Shown here one piece after another: positions 62,216 through 64,000 of a stretch of 64,000 nt of DNA (positions are counted from its first letter, which is position 1; each line of letters starts with the position of its first letter). Under the pieces are notes generated by a model, which was given only the letters and a program-made list of their open reading frames with translations, ran no database searches and was not told where the DNA came from. The DNA is from Spirodela intermedia (Eukaryota; Streptophyta; Magnoliopsida; Alismatales; Araceae), in contig LR746267.1 of NCBI GenBank assembly GCA_902729315.2, positions 9,118,924 to 9,182,923 of the forward strand. The letters are read 5' to 3'. The translations under genes were made by a program, and so were the position numbers.

Positions 62216-64000
62216 CGGCAACCCGTCCCTCTCATCAAACCAGACAAGACACCATAGGCGATCTACCTCCACCTTTCTCTGGTTCTTCCACCTTCAAATC
62301 AGCACAACAAGCGGAATCCGCCGCAGCCTAACAAGATGCCGAGCTCCCGGGAAGAATCCGGCCACCGCCACCAAGCGGGCAACAGGAACCGGCGCAGCTG
62401 AAGGAAGATGGAATATGATATCAGACGAGGCGATCTTCCGCCCTCTCCTCCTCGCGAGAGGCTCCGACTCCTCTCTCGTTGCTGTCGCTGGTCTGCTGCC
62501 CCTTCTCTCCTATCCGTCCTTTGCTCCTCCTCTCTCCCTCTCGCTATATCCCTACTTTCTTTCTCTCTCCTCCCCAGTCCCCACCCTCTCGCCCCTTGGT
62601 CTGCCCTCATCTCCTTTCGGCATTTCACTGCCCACCAGAACCCCCCATCTGGGGCTTGCGGACAAGATCGTCCGCCTGACGTTGCACCATCAATCGCACC
62701 CGTAGACTCATCTTTCCATCTGACGGCTCGCGTCGGGCACCGCCAGCGTGGCGACGAAAGGCACCGTTGGATGGACACGGCGCCAGGAAACCTCACATTC
62801 TCTCTCTCGCTTCCGCCACGTGTCATTAAATGTCGCTTTCCTTCATCCCCAAGTTTCTGCGGGGCGTGACTGACACGTGGAGGATTCGACCGGCTGCAGC
62901 CCGTCGTCTGACCACCTGATATTTTTTAATACCCCGGAGTCATTATTTTTCTATTAGGGAATTATTTGAGCCGTCTTTTATTCTCTCGGCAGTTGGACCT
63001 CGGGCCCACCGCGAAAGCAACCGGCGCCGCGGGCCGTTCCGATGTCCCCTCCCCTCACGTGAAGGCCTTTCAGCTGTTGGATGCCCCTGCTGACATGGCT
63101 GAGAGCTGCTCCCTGCAACCGACCTTGACTGAATGAATGGGGGACCCACCCATCAGAGGCCTCCCCTTGCGCTCTGCTGACCGTCCATTCTCGCCGATCT
63201 AATGGCCCTGGTGTATGATGATGGGGCCCGCGTGGGGACCACTATTTCCGCGCGGGCTTTTCTCACCGCCTACCGACGTGGCCTAACGTTGACGTCCACG
63301 GTGAGAGAGCCTGTGACGAGTCAAGGAAGGTGTACTCCGAAAGAAAGCTGGTCTACGGAAACGGCGAGAGGGAAATGGATATCGACTCGATCGATCCCCT
63401 TATTTACCATTTCCTCCCGCTCGCCAAGTGCAGCGACGGCGGTGGGACCCACCATGTAACGGCCGCAGCGGCAGCGGTCCCACGGCTTTTTTTCCTGCTC
63501 GCGAGAGGGCATCTGACGTGGAAACCGTGTGAGAGATTTCGAGAGGAAAAATATCTGGTCGGCTCCCGTCTCTTGTCTGCCAACTGGCGTCGTTGGCTCA
63601 AAGATTTTCCCGTGACGTCCGTCCCGCAAAATATCCTCCCCACCTCCCCGCTCCCCCAAAATCGAATGGTTCGCGTTGGCTTTGCAGGACTGACGACGGG
63701 GAGCAACTATTGTAAAGAAACCGGTGGGTCCCACTCCCTCCATCTCTTGTCGGAGTTGAAGGGGATGCCAACGTGGATGCCGCATCGACCGTAGAATCCA
63801 GTGAGCTGACCAGCCCCTCTGTGGGCCCCAGTGGGGACCACGTCATCGCTCGTCAACGGCAAGCTGATAAAACAGGCGGGAGGGGACGGTCGGCGTCACA
63901 AGGCGACCCGCCATGCGAATCGAGAGAGAGAGAAATTCGACGCACGTTCGCTGCGAAGAGTGCCCCTCTCCCATGCCCCTACCCCTACCCTTCCAATTAA
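62216..64000. other. TIC upstream region, no further gene seen
   Basis: This contains the TIC 5' UTR and promoter. It is GC-rich, with CT-rich patches at about 62440-62600 and many ACGT cores. Open frames on both strands are typical of GC-rich non-coding DNA and show no known domain. A divergent or upstream gene may begin past the window edge. Confidence 0.5.
62817..63061. promoter_or_regulatory. Cluster of three G-boxes upstream of TIC
   Basis: CACGTG occurs at 62817-62822, 62874-62879 and 63056-63061, about 0.6 to 0.85 kb upstream of the TIC start codon. G-boxes bind bHLH (PIF/MYC) and bZIP factors, and clustering fits light, clock or stress control of a clock gene. Binding itself is not shown by the sequence. 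Confidence 0.55.

Noticed and set aside
63978-63996. Telomere-like 'cccctacccctaccc' run at the right edge
   Set aside because: It is too short and does not match the plant telomere unit CCCTAAA; it is likely chance in CT-rich DNA.

Overview
The window is nuclear DNA of a flowering plant. Evidence: split genes with GT-AG introns, plant-only protein families (9-lipoxygenase, AXR4, TIME FOR COFFEE, a class VII receptor-like cytoplasmic kinase), a Ty1/copia retrotransposon and many CT/GA and AT microsatellites. The species cannot be told from the sequence. Six genes could be rebuilt exon by exon with a continuous reading frame: a 9-lipoxygenase (870 aa, minus), an F-box/LysM protein (262 aa, minus), an AXR4 homologue (465 aa, minus), a chloroplast-type aminopeptidase P (721 aa, 13 exons, plus), a PBL17-like kinase (410 aa, minus) and a TIME FOR COFFEE homologue (1588 aa, 13 exons, minus).

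Layout. 1-10.3 kb is AT-rich and gene-poor. It holds two diverged direct copies of one roughly 3-4 kb repeat, and the second carries a broken Rieske iron-sulfur protein fragment. 10.3-35 kb is a decayed segmental-duplication array: intact LOX, intact F-box/LysM gene, AXR4 exon-2 fragment, truncated LOX copy, F-box pseudogene split by a copia remnant, aminopeptidase P fragment, copalyl diphosphate synthase-like 3' fragment, second F-box pseudogene, repeat-rich spacer, and an F-box 5' fragment beside the true AXR4 gene. AXR4 and the aminopeptidase P gene are divergent over 334 bp. Aminopeptidase P and the PBL17-like kinase are convergent. The TIC gene and its G-box-rich upstream region fill the right end.

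The most informative signal is that AXR4, F-box/LysM and LOX are neighbours here in the same order as At1g54990, At1g55000 and At1g55020 in Arabidopsis (identifiers from memory). The array therefore looks like an old syntenic block that was repeatedly copied, deleted and invaded. The LOX pair also shows a stretch of about 470 bp that is identical across introns and exons, next to a 3' end that has diverged, as expected for gene conversion.

All homology calls come from recognising protein motifs by eye. No database search was run.
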